From a virus: a stretch of 34,523 nt of DNA. Location: positions 1 to 34,523 of the IMG/VR virus record IMGVR_UViG_3300007541_000083. The stretch is one strand, 5' to 3'. This document shows, one piece after another, positions 18,091 through 25,333 of the stretch (its first letter is position 1; each line of letters begins with the position of its first letter). The notes below the pieces were generated by a model. It saw nothing but the letters and a program-made list of their open reading frames with translations, made no database searches and was not told where the DNA came from. Both the position numbers and the translations under genes were made by a program.

Positions 18091-18307
18091 AACATTGTTT
18101 GCCAAAGTTGAGAACGGTATTGTCACCGATGTTCGTGTTGTGACTTGGGATTTTTTGACAGCAAACCCCGAACGCTACGGTGATTCATCTTTGTGGATAG
18201 AAACATTCCACGACAACTCTCGTCGTGGCAAATACGCTGGTATCGGTGACACTTATGATGCGGTGAACGATGTATTCGTCGCACCAGTGATCGAAGAGAC
18301 TATTTAA
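18083..18307 (+). CDS. short MAHFA-related protein
   Basis: 74 residues: MSETLFAKVENGIVTDVRVV, then WIETFHDNSRRGKYAGIGDT and DVFVAPVIEE. The FAKVENGIVTxVxVV start, the KYAGIGxTYD core and the DVFVAP end match the MAHFA proteins at 14364 and 16311, but it is the shortest. It overlaps the sulfotransferase stop. It closes the adhesin block; a 65-base AT-rich gap follows. Function unknown. Confidence 0.65.
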   Translation: MSETLFAKVENGIVTDVRVVTWDFLTANPERYGDSSLWIETFHDNSRRGKYAGIGDTYDAVNDVFVAPVIEETI

Positions 18308-18356
18308 ATAATTTAATTTAATATTCTATTGTTTGCTGGCATAAATTTTTTTGTTG

Positions 18357-18365
18357 TGCTATAAT
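18357..18365 (+). promoter_or_regulatory. candidate extended -10 promoter of a leaderless gene
   Basis: TGCTATAAT has a TGn element and a consensus TATAAT box that ends only 7 bases before the ATG at 18373, with no Shine-Dalgarno sequence between. Transcription starting about 6-8 bases downstream would give a leaderless mRNA. Confidence 0.45.
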
Positions 18366-18372
18366 TGACTGT

Positions 18373-19179
18373 ATGCCAGTAGAACAAACTCAAACTCAAA
18401 TAACAATCCCTAAAGAAAAAATTCAGCAATGGAATGTTTTCTTTGCACTGCCCTGTTATGATTCTCATGTAACAGAGCCTTTCATGATGTCCTTGTTGCA
18501 GGCCCTTATGTACTACAAGGATATTGGACTTAAGTACTCTGTATGCACGATATCTGATTCTTTGATCAACCGCGCAAGGAATAATCTTGTGGCCAAGTTT
18601 ATGGGCAATCCAGATTTTACTCATATGATGTTTATTGACGTAGACCTTCAGTTTGACAAACAGTCAATACTAAAACTACTTTGGCATGAAAAAGATGTTG
18701 TTACAGCTTCTTATCCAATTAAAGAAATTAACTGGGATAAAGTAAAAGAAGGCGCAGAAAAAGATCTAGACGCTAAAAAACTTATGGAATATGGCTCTAG
18801 ATATGTGGTTCATCTAACTAAACCTGGTGAAACAAAGTTGAATATTGAAAAAGGCGCCATAGAGTGTTATGAAGCTGGAACTGGCTTCATGCTAATTAAG
18901 CGTGAGGTTATTGAAAAAATGATGAAGAAATACAAGAAATTAAAATATAAAGATGATACTTCGGCTCTTAGCGAAAAAGAAGTAGACTATGGTTATGCGT
19001 TGTTTAATTCCTATGTAGATGATGATGGCAGATTCCTTTCTGAAGACTACGGATTCTGCCGCTACTGGCAAAAGATGGGTGGCAAGGTTTGGGTTGATCC
19101 AAGCATAAATCTGACTCACTTTGGCCGCATTAGATATACCGGCAAAATGATGGAATATTTAGGTAGAATAACACAATGA
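18373..19179 (+). CDS. glycosyltransferase-like protein (GT-A fold, DxD)
   Basis: 268 residues. WNVFFALPCYDSHVTEPFMM near 20-39, then SLINRARNNLVAKFM and HMMFIDVDLQF with a DxD pair (Asp89, Asp91) that normally binds the metal and nucleotide sugar in GT-A enzymes. Further on are AGTGFMLIKREVIEKM, SEDYGFCRYWQKMGGKVWVD and a final LTHFGRIRYTG with a His suited to metal binding. The pattern resembles Anp1-like and other phage-encoded transferases that act on surface glycans. The substrate is unknown. No ribosome site is visible before the ATG and a TATAAT box lies 7 bases upstream, so the mRNA may be leaderless. Confidence 0.75.
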   Translation: MPVEQTQTQITIPKEKIQQWNVFFALPCYDSHVTEPFMMSLLQALMYYKDIGLKYSVCTISDSLINRARNNLVAKFMGNPDFTHMMFIDVDLQFDKQSILKLLWHEKDVVTASYPIKEINWDKVKEGAEKDLDAKKLMEYGSRYVVHLTKPGETKLNIEKGAIECYEAGTGFMLIKREVIEKMMKKYKKLKYKDDTSALSEKEVDYGYALFNSYVDDDGRFLSEDYGFCRYWQKMGGKVWVDPSINLTHFGRIRYTGKMMEYLGRITQ

Positions 19180-19196
19180 TTTTACTTAAATCCTAT

Positions 19197-19202
19197 TACT
19201 AT
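19197..19202 (+). promoter_or_regulatory. candidate promoter -10, TACTAT
   Basis: TACTAT within CTATTACTATAATT in the 64-base gap before the fibre gene at 19244, 41 bases upstream of its ATG. AAGGAG follows near 19233. Confidence 0.4.
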
Positions 19203-19243
19203 AATTCTGGAACCATTTTAATATATTCTATATAAGGAGAATT

Positions 19244-20942
19244 ATGGCTCGTCTTAGATTTGAATCAGCACCAGAAGTTACAGTCAACGATGAAGCAGTG
19301 GTCATAAAAGCAGCTGCTAACGCAACTGCACCACTTTTAGAGTTTAAAGACTCAAGTGGAACGGTAATGGCAAACATAACAGCAACTGGCGCTCTACGAG
19401 TTCTATCAATAGAAACTACTCAGCAACGGCCAAACTTCAGCTGATTTTGCAACAAGGGGATATGTTGATAACGTTGCAACTGGAATTAAAACAAGAGCGG
19501 CTGTTAAAGCAGCAACAACATCTAATTTAGATGCAACCTATAACAATGGAACTAGTGGAGTTGGCGCAACCTTAACTGCAAATTCAAATGAAGCTTTTCC
19601 AACAGTAGATGGAATTAGTAGTTGGTCGCAAAATCAAGCGGTCTTGGTTAAGAATCAGACAAACGCAGCGCACAATGGTAGATATACACTAACAACAGTG
19701 GGAGATGGCTCTACCCCATGGGTTTTGACAAGAAGTACACTAGAAGATGATGCCAATGAAATACCTGGATCATTTGTTTTTGTTAACGATGGGACGACAA
19801 ATGAGGCAAGAGGATTTGTTCTTTCAGTGGCCAATCCAGCTACGTTTACTGTGGGAACTGACGATATTACTGTAACTCAGTTTTCCCAGGCTCAAGCATA
19901 CATAGCCGGTGCAGGATTAGTTTTAAATGGATCAACATTTGATGTTGCAACAGCTAGTTCTTCCAGGATAGTTGTAAATGAAAATAATATCGACCTTGCT
20001 AGCGTCAATACGACTTCTTCAAATTCGGCTACTAGTAACGTTACAATAATTTCAAGTATAACAACTGACTCTTATGGGCGTGTAACAAATATTGAAAACG
20101 CTCAAGGAATCGATGGTTATTATTTGAAATCTAATACCTCGACTACTACAGGATTAGAGTGGGCTGCAATACCGCCCGTAAGCGCATTGGATGACATTGG
20201 TGATGTCACTATCACTTCAGCATCTTCTGGACAGTTCCTTAAGTGGAATGGCTCTGCTTGGGTCAATGATTCAATCCCAATAATAAACGCACTGAACGAT
20301 GTTGGTGATGTAACCATTACCAGCGTAGCTGAAAATCAGCTTCTTCAGTACAATGGTTCAGCTTGGGTAAATACATCTGATCCAACAGTTGGAGGAAACC
20401 TTACAATTTCTGGAAACCTTATAGTTTCTGGCACAACCACAACAGTAAACTCTGAAACATTAACAATTAACGATAATATAATTGTTCTTAACAACAACGA
20501 AGCCGGAACACCATCAGAAAACGCCGGAATCGAAGTTCAGCGTGGTACATCAACAAACGTTCTCCTAAGATGGAATGAAGCTAATGATTGTTGGGAGTTC
20601 ACCAACGATGGAGCAACCTATCAGAGAATAGTCGGGGATACCATAACAAATGCCCAGTCTGCTAGCTATACATTGGCATTAGCTGATAGGTCTAAGATGA
20701 TTGAAATGAGCGTTGCGTCAGGTAACACCCTTACAGTACCGCCAAATAGCTCAGTTGCCTACCCAGTTGGTACAACAATAACGGTTCTTCAAACTGGAGC
20801 AGGTCAAACCACGATAACCCCAGGATCCGGCGTAACAATCAATGCTACTCCAGGCCTAAAGTTGCGTGCACAGTGGTCATCTGCTACTCTTATAAAGAGA
20901 GCTACCGATACATGGGTAGCACTAGGAGACTTGGCAGCATAA
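19244..20942 (+). CDS. tail-fibre protein requiring a +1 shift at CGG (19427)
   Basis: The ATG follows AAGGAG. The zero frame gives 66 residues (MARLRFESAPEVTVNDEAVV...) and stops at TGA. Skipping the C of CGG at codon 62 continues with GQTSADFATRGYVDNVATGI and yields about 565 residues. The continuation contains ATYNNGTSGVGATLTA and VLVKNQTNAAHNGRYTLTTV, a widespread phage tail-protein domain that would be cut off otherwise. Then come LDDIGDV...LKWNGSAWVND repeats, the GNLTISGNLIVSGTTTTVNS...RWNEAND module and a C-terminal SYTLALADRSKMIEM...WVALGDLAA domain typical of tail-fibre ends. The C-terminal gene E starts one base after the stop. No internal start with a ribosome site explains the first 200 bases of the +1 frame. 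Confidence 0.85.
19427..19430 (+). other. recoding site: CGG C, +1 frameshift
   Basis: The zero frame reads CAG CAA CGG CCA AAC TTC AGC TGA. The +1 frame reads CAA (C) GGC CAA ACT TCA GCT GAT. This is the only one of seven sites in which the fourth base is C instead of A, but skipping C still leaves a Gly codon. Confidence 0.85.
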
Positions 20943-20943
20943 T

Positions 20944-21319
20944 ATGGCAGCAAATAAGACACCAGAGCCTGGTAAAGGTAGTAAAAGAAAAGCTGCTAAG
21001 CCAACAATAGCTGCACGGAACAGCTAAGGCTACAGCAAATACAACAATTACCAATGCCGGTTTTACTGTCGGTAATGTAACCGCAGAAGGTACAGGTACT
21101 CCTGCTGATTTAGACAAAGTCAAGAACGCTGTCACCGACAGCAGTATTGCTCCATTGGGCAGTCAAATAAACTACACGATTCATAGTCCATTTTTTCCAC
21201 CGTACTTTCCACCGTACTTTCCACCCTTTTTCCCTCCATACTTTCCTCCAGATTGCTGTTGGTGCGTAGCGTGTCACGACAAGGGCGGATGTATAAACAG
21301 TGGTCAATGCGCTGGATAA
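20944..21319 (+). CDS. PASTA-like, Pro/aromatic- and Cys-rich protein, +1 shift at CGG (21016)
   Basis: The ATG is one base after the preceding stop. The zero frame gives only 27 residues (MAANKTPEPGKGSKRKAAKP..., then stop). Skipping the C of CGG at codon 25 gives about 124 residues. The continuation TAKATANTTITNAGFTVGNV and TAEGTGTPADLDKV resembles a PASTA domain, a cell-wall or peptidoglycan-binding fold. A repeat of FPPY/FFPP units at 21188-21250 follows, then a Cys-rich end (CCWCVACHDKGGCINSGQC) with six cysteines. Similar PASTA plus Cys-rich endings occur in some aquatic phage fibre-region proteins. A wall-contacting surface protein is plausible. The N-terminal Lys/Arg/Pro segment is separate from the fold. 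Confidence 0.75.
21016..21019 (+). other. recoding site: CGG A, +1 frameshift
   Basis: The zero frame reads GCT GCA CGG AAC AGC TAA. The +1 frame reads GCA (C) GGA ACA GCT AAG GCT ACA and stays open for 100 codons through the PASTA-like and Cys-rich parts. Confidence 0.85.
21188..21250 (+). repeat. imperfect 12-base tandem repeat coding FPPY
   Basis: About five imperfect units of TTT CCA CCG TAC lie in the frame used after the +1 shift, coding FFPPYFPPYFPPFFPPYFPP. A low-complexity linker rich in Pro and aromatic residues between the PASTA-like and Cys-rich parts. Unit number may vary among relatives. Confidence 0.7.
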
Positions 21320-21324
21320 TTATA

Positions 21325-21330
21325 TATAAT
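21325..21330 (+). promoter_or_regulatory. possible promoter -10, TATAAT
   Basis: TATAAT in a very AT-rich 35-base gap, 24 bases before the ATG at 21355, with AAGGAG between. AT-richness makes chance matches likely. Confidence 0.25.
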
Positions 21331-21354
21331 TTTATTTAAATATAAGGAGAATAA

Positions 21355-21561
21355 ATGTCTACTAGATCATTTGCATATATTGTAGATGGAGAAGTGTTTC
21401 TTATCAACGATTTTTGGACAGGACAACAAAGAATGGCAGAAATTTCAGAAGCTCTTGCGTCAAATCCTCAGATAGTTAATTGCACTAATGATCCCAATGC
21501 AGATATCATTGGCAATAATTGGACCTGGGATGGAACTAACTTCCATCCCCCTGTTGAATAG
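21355..21561 (+). CDS. small WTWDG-type phage protein (copy 1)
   Basis: 68 residues: MSTRSFAYIVDGEVFLINDF, then NPQIVNCTNDPNADIIGNNW and the ending WTWDGTNFHPPVE. It is paralogous to the next gene, whose ending is WTWDGTSFHPPAE. The FAYIVDGEV start resembles the FAQI/FAKV starts of the MAHFA proteins, and the WTWDGTxFxPP end is a recurrent ending in aquatic phage proteins near fibres. Function unknown. The AAGGAG ribosome site is clear. Confidence 0.65.
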   Translation: MSTRSFAYIVDGEVFLINDFWTGQQRMAEISEALASNPQIVNCTNDPNADIIGNNWTWDGTNFHPPVE

Positions 21562-21569
21562 GAGATAAA

Positions 21570-21773
21570 ATGGCTGCATTAACTGATAAAGTTAAGTTTG
21601 CGATTATTGTGAATGGAGTAGTTAAAGGTTGGTATTCTTTTAGTCCAAACTTAGAGTTAGAAATAGCTGGAATGTCAAGTGACCCTATCACCGTTGAAAT
21701 AACAAACCTTGAACAAAAGCCATCAGTCGGTTGGACCTGGGATGGAACTAGCTTTCATCCTCCCGCTGAATAA
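21570..21773 (+). CDS. small WTWDG-type phage protein (copy 2)
   Basis: 67 residues: MAALTDKVKFAIIVNGVVKG, WYSFSPNLELEIAGMSSDPI and an ending GWTWDGTSFHPPAE. Tandem paralogue of the preceding gene with the same layout (beta start, NP/SDP middle, WTWDG end). Its stop directly abuts the stop of the minus-strand gene at 21774, with no space for a conventional terminator hairpin. Confidence 0.65.
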   Translation: MAALTDKVKFAIIVNGVVKGWYSFSPNLELEIAGMSSDPITVEITNLEQKPSVGWTWDGTSFHPPAE

Positions 21774-22394
21774 TCAGTTTATCTCAGTAACTGTATAAAA
21801 AGATGGAGTTGTATATCTTTCTCCACTAGTTACCATCTTAACGCCATGAAGATAATTTATGTCGCCAGGATGGGCTACAGCTAATCCTGGTTCTGGCCTA
21901 ACAATCTTATCATGCTGTGGATAATATAATTCTCCACCTTCAAATTCATCATTATAATAAAACAATGAATTTATATCATATGTTGGAAAAGGATTTGGAG
22001 ATCCATCATTTAACTGTTTATCTGCATGAGGCTTTTGCTCTAAGCCGGCAAACCATCTTATTATCACCGGTGGCCTAGATAATAGCTTGACTTTAAATTC
22101 ATCTTCTAAAAAATAATTCATTTTTTTTATATATTTATATATTAAATTATAAATATCTAAATTTATTCTAAACAAAATATCATGACTACACTGCCTATTA
22201 GACCAGTAAGATGCGTCATAAAGGCAAACACCGTCGTCTGAATACTCATTTTTTCCAGCATCCATCCATTCGTTTATAGTTGGAAGAAAGTTTTGTATAA
22301 TTTTAAGATCTTCTAAATCAATAAAATTTTTTATAATCTTTATATTATTAATAGAATTTCCAAAATAACCAGGAGTTATCAAAGATTTTTCCAT
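21774..22394 (-). CDS. 2-oxoglutarate/Fe(II) oxygenase (P4H-like)
   Basis: 206 residues. The facial triad is visible: His123 and Asp125 (KPHADKQ) and His183 (NYLHGVK), with Arg193 (SGERYTT) as the likely 2-oxoglutarate ligand. The strand FYYNDEFEGGELYYPQ before the second His is the usual prolyl-hydroxylase-type pattern. It would hydroxylate a protein or small molecule; the substrate is unknown. It is the second gene of a two-gene minus-strand unit, 2 bases after the stop of the 22397-23033 gene. No in-frame CGG; the gene is intact. Confidence 0.8.
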   Translation of the reverse strand: MEKSLITPGYFGNSINNIKIIKNFIDLEDLKIIQNFLPTINEWMDAGKNEYSDDGVCLYDASYWSNRQCSHDILFRINLDIYNLIYKYIKKMNYFLEDEFKVKLLSRPPVIIRWFAGLEQKPHADKQLNDGSPNPFPTYDINSLFYYNDEFEGGELYYPQHDKIVRPEPGLAVAHPGDINYLHGVKMVTSGERYTTPSFYTVTEIN

Positions 22395-22396
22395 AT

Positions 22397-23033
22397 TTAC
22401 TTAGTTTCCTTTAATGACCAAAAATTTGAAGACATATATCTTACTCCAAAAGTAACTTTTTCTACTCTATGAGAATATAGTTCTCCAGAAGGAAAAAGAA
22501 TCATTGTATTTGGTTCTGGTTTGATTTTTATATTTAATTTAGTAAAATGCAATATTCCACCTTCAAAGTCTGAGTTAAGATAAAAGATAGTGCTATAGTC
22601 TCTAGTGGGATTTCCTGAGGGTGTTCCAAAAGATTTATCCCTAGAATCGTAGTGACTATGGAGACCTTCTCCTGGATAATAAACGGTTACACCAAAACCA
22701 TGCTCTTTTAAAACGGTTATGCCGTATAATTCATACAAAACGTCTTCAATTTTTTGTAAATAATCTTCTTCTATAATTCTTCTATTCTGCTCAGTAAAAG
22801 TTAACGTAATACTGTTTTTTGGTAAAGAAACTATTTCTCCAGTAAATTCGTCTGGCATAGTAGCCATATCATAATTATCATATCCGGATAGAACATACAG
22901 TTCTAGCCATTGGTGAAGATAAAACATTATTATAAATAATATAAAATTTTTCTTTTGGAAGAAAATTATTTATTTTATAAAGGCCATTTACAATTTTGAT
23001 GGGCTCTATATGATGTTGATTTAAAGCTTCCAT
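22397..23033 (-). CDS. 2-oxoglutarate/Fe(II) oxygenase requiring a +1 shift at CGG
   Basis: From the ATG at 23033 (MEALNQHHIEPIKIVNGLYK) the zero frame ends at 22878 after ATC CGG ATA TGA. Skipping the C of CGG at codon 50 continues with GYDNYDMATMPDEFTGEIVS to 22397, giving 211 residues, the same size as its sisters (206 and 210). In the joined protein the triad is His127, Asp129 (HSHYD) and His188, with Arg198 (GVRYMS) for 2-oxoglutarate. The sequence NNFLPKEKFYIIYNNVL is the helix that normally starts this family. A downstream ATG at 22927 in the +1 frame would give 176 residues and lacks this helix. A TACTAT box lies 7 bases before the ATG and no ribosome site is seen, so the mRNA may be leaderless. 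Confidence 0.8.
22883..22886 (-). other. recoding site on the minus strand: CGG A, +1 frameshift
   Basis: Read on the minus strand, the zero frame is TCT ATC CGG ATA TGA. The +1 frame is ATC (C) GGA TAT GAT AAT. The preceding codon ATC is the same as at 3061. That the rule holds on the other strand argues against a strand-specific sequencing fault. Confidence 0.85.
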
Positions 23034-23038
23034 GGTGA

Positions 23039-23045
23039 TATAGTA
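23039..23045. promoter_or_regulatory. divergent promoter candidate
   Basis: TATAGTA here reads TATAGT on the plus strand and TACTAT (23045-23040) on the minus strand, between divergent oxygenase genes. The minus box ends 6-7 bases from the ATG at 23033; the plus box lies about 43 bases before the ATG at 23087. One element could drive both directions. Confidence 0.4.
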
Positions 23046-23086
23046 TACCATATAGTTTTTAATTCGTAAATTAAAATTGAGGCAGA

Positions 23087-23719
23087 ATGAAGTTTCATTA
23101 TGTAAGTGATCCCAAATTGGGAATTTTTTTATATAAAAACGCAATTGAAAGAAGTCTTAATATCCCAGAAAGACTAGAAGAAACAATAGGAAATAATAAT
23201 CACGGATTATTCAAGTGGTCTGAAGCTGTTGTTGGTTACAATGTGAAAATGCCAGAATACAGAGACTGTGTAGACCTAAAAGTTAGTCCAATGCATTGGA
23301 GCCACCTTACTCCAGAATTCGAAGAAATTAAAAAATGCTATGAAGATGTTGAGATTAGATTAAAAAATTGTCTGACTCATTATGAGTCAATTTATAATTT
23401 TAAAATGAACTTTATGGAAGCAATAAACTTTGTTAGATATAAACCAGGCCAACACTTCCAAGTGCACACCGACCATGGATTTTCTTATGTATGTACAGTT
23501 TCATCGGTAATGTACCTAAATGACGAATATGAAGGTGGAGAACTATGGTTTCCATACTTGGATATTACCCTCAAGCCAGAAGCAGGAGATCTGATACTTT
23601 TTCCGTCCACATATATATATGCTCACGCATCACTAAAGGTTAAAAGCGGAGTTAAATATTCAGCTGTTACTATGTTTGATTATAACGACAGCAGCCACAA
23701 GCAGAGTCATTCAAAGTAG
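23087..23719 (+). CDS. 2-oxoglutarate/Fe(II) oxygenase (P4H-like), Lys variant
   Basis: 210 residues. Triad His127, Asp129 (QVHTDHG) and His180 (IYAHASL). The position that is Arg in the sister enzymes is Lys190 (SGVKYSA), as in some animal collagen prolyl hydroxylases, where Lys binds 2-oxoglutarate. The YLNDEYEGGELWFPYLD segment is a strong family match. A GAGG-type ribosome site precedes the ATG. It is divergent from the 22397-23033 oxygenase, and the next gene follows 5 bases after its stop. Substrate unknown. Confidence 0.8.
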   Translation: MKFHYVSDPKLGIFLYKNAIERSLNIPERLEETIGNNNHGLFKWSEAVVGYNVKMPEYRDCVDLKVSPMHWSHLTPEFEEIKKCYEDVEIRLKNCLTHYESIYNFKMNFMEAINFVRYKPGQHFQVHTDHGFSYVCTVSSVMYLNDEYEGGELWFPYLDITLKPEAGDLILFPSTYIYAHASLKVKSGVKYSAVTMFDYNDSSHKQSHSK

Positions 23720-23724
23720 TTTAT

Positions 23725-24432
23725 ATGACTAAGATTAGTTTAATAAAAACTCATCCAAATCCGCCTCTAATAAAACAGTCAAGAATAAAAAGAGATTGGA
23801 TGGACCAAACGTACAACAAACACGCGTACCAGTGCCTTCCTCTTAGCGTCGCAAACGTAAGTGGATGGGAACTCATTTTGGAGCAAGATGTGGTTGTTCA
23901 GTGGGACGGTGGAAATACAGTACCCAAAGTATTAAAAGGAGAAACTTATAATAATAGACAGCTTACACAGCCAAGCATTATTGGGATAATGTCATTTACG
24001 GTTGGATGGGCCTTCCATACAGAAGAAGGTTACAGTACATGGATAAGCGGATCGCCAAACTATTTTGTTGACGGCGCAGTTCCATTGAGTGCGTCAATTC
24101 CAAGCTATTGGTGGCCCGATGAGTTTAACATGAATTGGAAAATTACAAAAATTGGTGAACCAGTAATATTTCCAGCGGGGATGCCGTTTATGTTTTTTAA
24201 TATCTATCCAAATAGCCTTTTAGAAGAAGTGGAATTTGAAACAAAAAATATTTGGGACGACAAAGATTTAATGAATCAAAGAATGAGTTACGGAAATGCA
24301 AAAATGAAAAAAAACAAAGAAGAACCTTGGACCTGGATGAAAGGAATAAAAACTGGCTTAAATGAAAAAGGAGAAAGAATTGGACCAACCTTTGAAGGAC
24401 TTTCCAAATTAAAGGAACCAGTTTATGAATAA
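23725..24432 (+). CDS. DUF6065-like phage protein
   Basis: 235 residues. RDWMDQTYNKHAYQCLPLSV followed by ANVSGWELILEQ, a GIMSFTVGWAFHTEEGY strand, SGSPNYFVDGAVPLSASI and FNMNWKITKIGEPVIFPAGM are the pattern that I associate with DUF6065, a family found in aquatic phages and bacteria beside 2-oxoglutarate oxygenases. The biochemical role is not established. It sits between an oxygenase and a small beta protein; it overlaps the next gene by 8 bases. Confidence 0.65.
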   Translation: MTKISLIKTHPNPPLIKQSRIKRDWMDQTYNKHAYQCLPLSVANVSGWELILEQDVVVQWDGGNTVPKVLKGETYNNRQLTQPSIIGIMSFTVGWAFHTEEGYSTWISGSPNYFVDGAVPLSASIPSYWWPDEFNMNWKITKIGEPVIFPAGMPFMFFNIYPNSLLEEVEFETKNIWDDKDLMNQRMSYGNAKMKKNKEEPWTWMKGIKTGLNEKGERIGPTFEGLSKLKEPVYE

Positions 24433-24721
24433 GCTAATGATTGGATCATGGTCTATAAAAACATATTCTCCACTTGGAGTTGACAATTATAAATTGTTTA
24501 TTTCAGAAAACTTTTCTGCGCACATATCAGAACCTAGAGGAGGAATAACTTTTGATGACATTATTATTGAGAATAATAATTTTGAATTAAGAGGAAAAAC
24601 AGATATACCATTAGAAGCATCAGTTGTTATGACGGGCAAGATTCAAGGCAGTAATATTGATGGGGTTGTCAAAATAGGCGAATATTGCAGCGTAGTTTTT
24701 GGCGGATTAAAAAATGAATAA
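24425..24721 (+). CDS. small beta-barrel-like protein of unknown function
   Basis: 98 residues: MNKLMIGSWSIKTYSPLGVD, an alternating beta pattern, and an ending NIDGVVKIGEYCSVVFGGLK. The W-S-I-K-T-x-S-P-L-G start and the GxVKxGxxxxxxFxGxK end match a family of small proteins in bacteria that often lie beside lipid or redox enzymes. It has no catalytic residues that I recognise. It overlaps both neighbours by 8 bases, so it belongs to one coupled operon with the DUF6065 and peroxidase-like genes. Confidence 0.55.
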   Translation: MNKLMIGSWSIKTYSPLGVDNYKLFISENFSAHISEPRGGITFDDIIIENNNFELRGKTDIPLEASVVMTGKIQGSNIDGVVKIGEYCSVVFGGLKNE

Positions 24722-25331
24722 CGTATATGACATTTTAATAAAATCAATAAATCAACAAGAAAATCTTCTTGCCCAATTTAAAGGAAAACTAACTCTAATA
24801 GTTAATATATCAAGTAAGTGCGGATATAAACCCAGATGTAGTCCATTATGGTCTTACGCTAGAACGAGCAGGCATTTATGGGAGCTTCAGCAAATTCATA
24901 ATGAGTTTAAGGAAAGTGGTTTTTCAGTTATAGGAATTCCTTGTAATCAATTTGGAAAAATGGAGCCTTCATCTAATGAGCAAATTTACGAGTTTATTAA
25001 AAAAAACTATCAGTATGTTAATTTTCCAATATCAGAAAAAATTGATGTTAATGGATCAAATGAGCATGAGCTTTTTTCTTTCTTAAAAGGAAAAGAAAGA
25101 AGAAGATACTCAGACACAAAAGCTGATGGAACCGCAAAAGCCGCAGAAGGTCAAAATTTAGCGGGTCAAGCAATGAATAGAATACCTCATAATTATGAAA
25201 AGTTCTTAGTTGGAAGAGATGGTCAAGTTATAATGAGGTTTAATTGGCGCGACATGCCCCTAGATAAAGAGCCTGTAATTATGGGATCTAATTTTACTAT
25301 AAAAGAATTAATTATTGAATCGTTAGGTTAA
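24714..25331 (+). CDS. glutathione-peroxidase-like thiol peroxidase
   Basis: 205 residues, longer than a usual bacterial GPx of about 160. NISSKCGYKPRCSPLW contains the peroxidatic Cys36; GIPCNQFG contains Gln79; KIDVNG is present at 109-114. These are the family hallmarks. The third catalytic residue, a Trp in the motif WNFxKFLV, is replaced: the sequence is PHNYEKFLV with His159 in its place, although KFLV is kept. Two insertions (about residues 41-56 and 127-155) are unusual. It would reduce peroxides with a thiol partner if active, which could relieve oxidative stress in infected cells or support the nearby oxygenases. Confidence 0.75.
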   Translation: MNNVYDILIKSINQQENLLAQFKGKLTLIVNISSKCGYKPRCSPLWSYARTSRHLWELQQIHNEFKESGFSVIGIPCNQFGKMEPSSNEQIYEFIKKNYQYVNFPISEKIDVNGSNEHELFSFLKGKERRRYSDTKADGTAKAAEGQNLAGQAMNRIPHNYEKFLVGRDGQVIMRFNWRDMPLDKEPVIMGSNFTIKELIIESLG

Positions 25332-25333
25332 AT

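Noticed and set aside
8276-18307. Diversity-generating retroelement acting on adhesins
   Set aside because: No reverse transcriptase gene, no template repeat and no adenine-biased variable copy were seen in the window. It could exist elsewhere in the genome.
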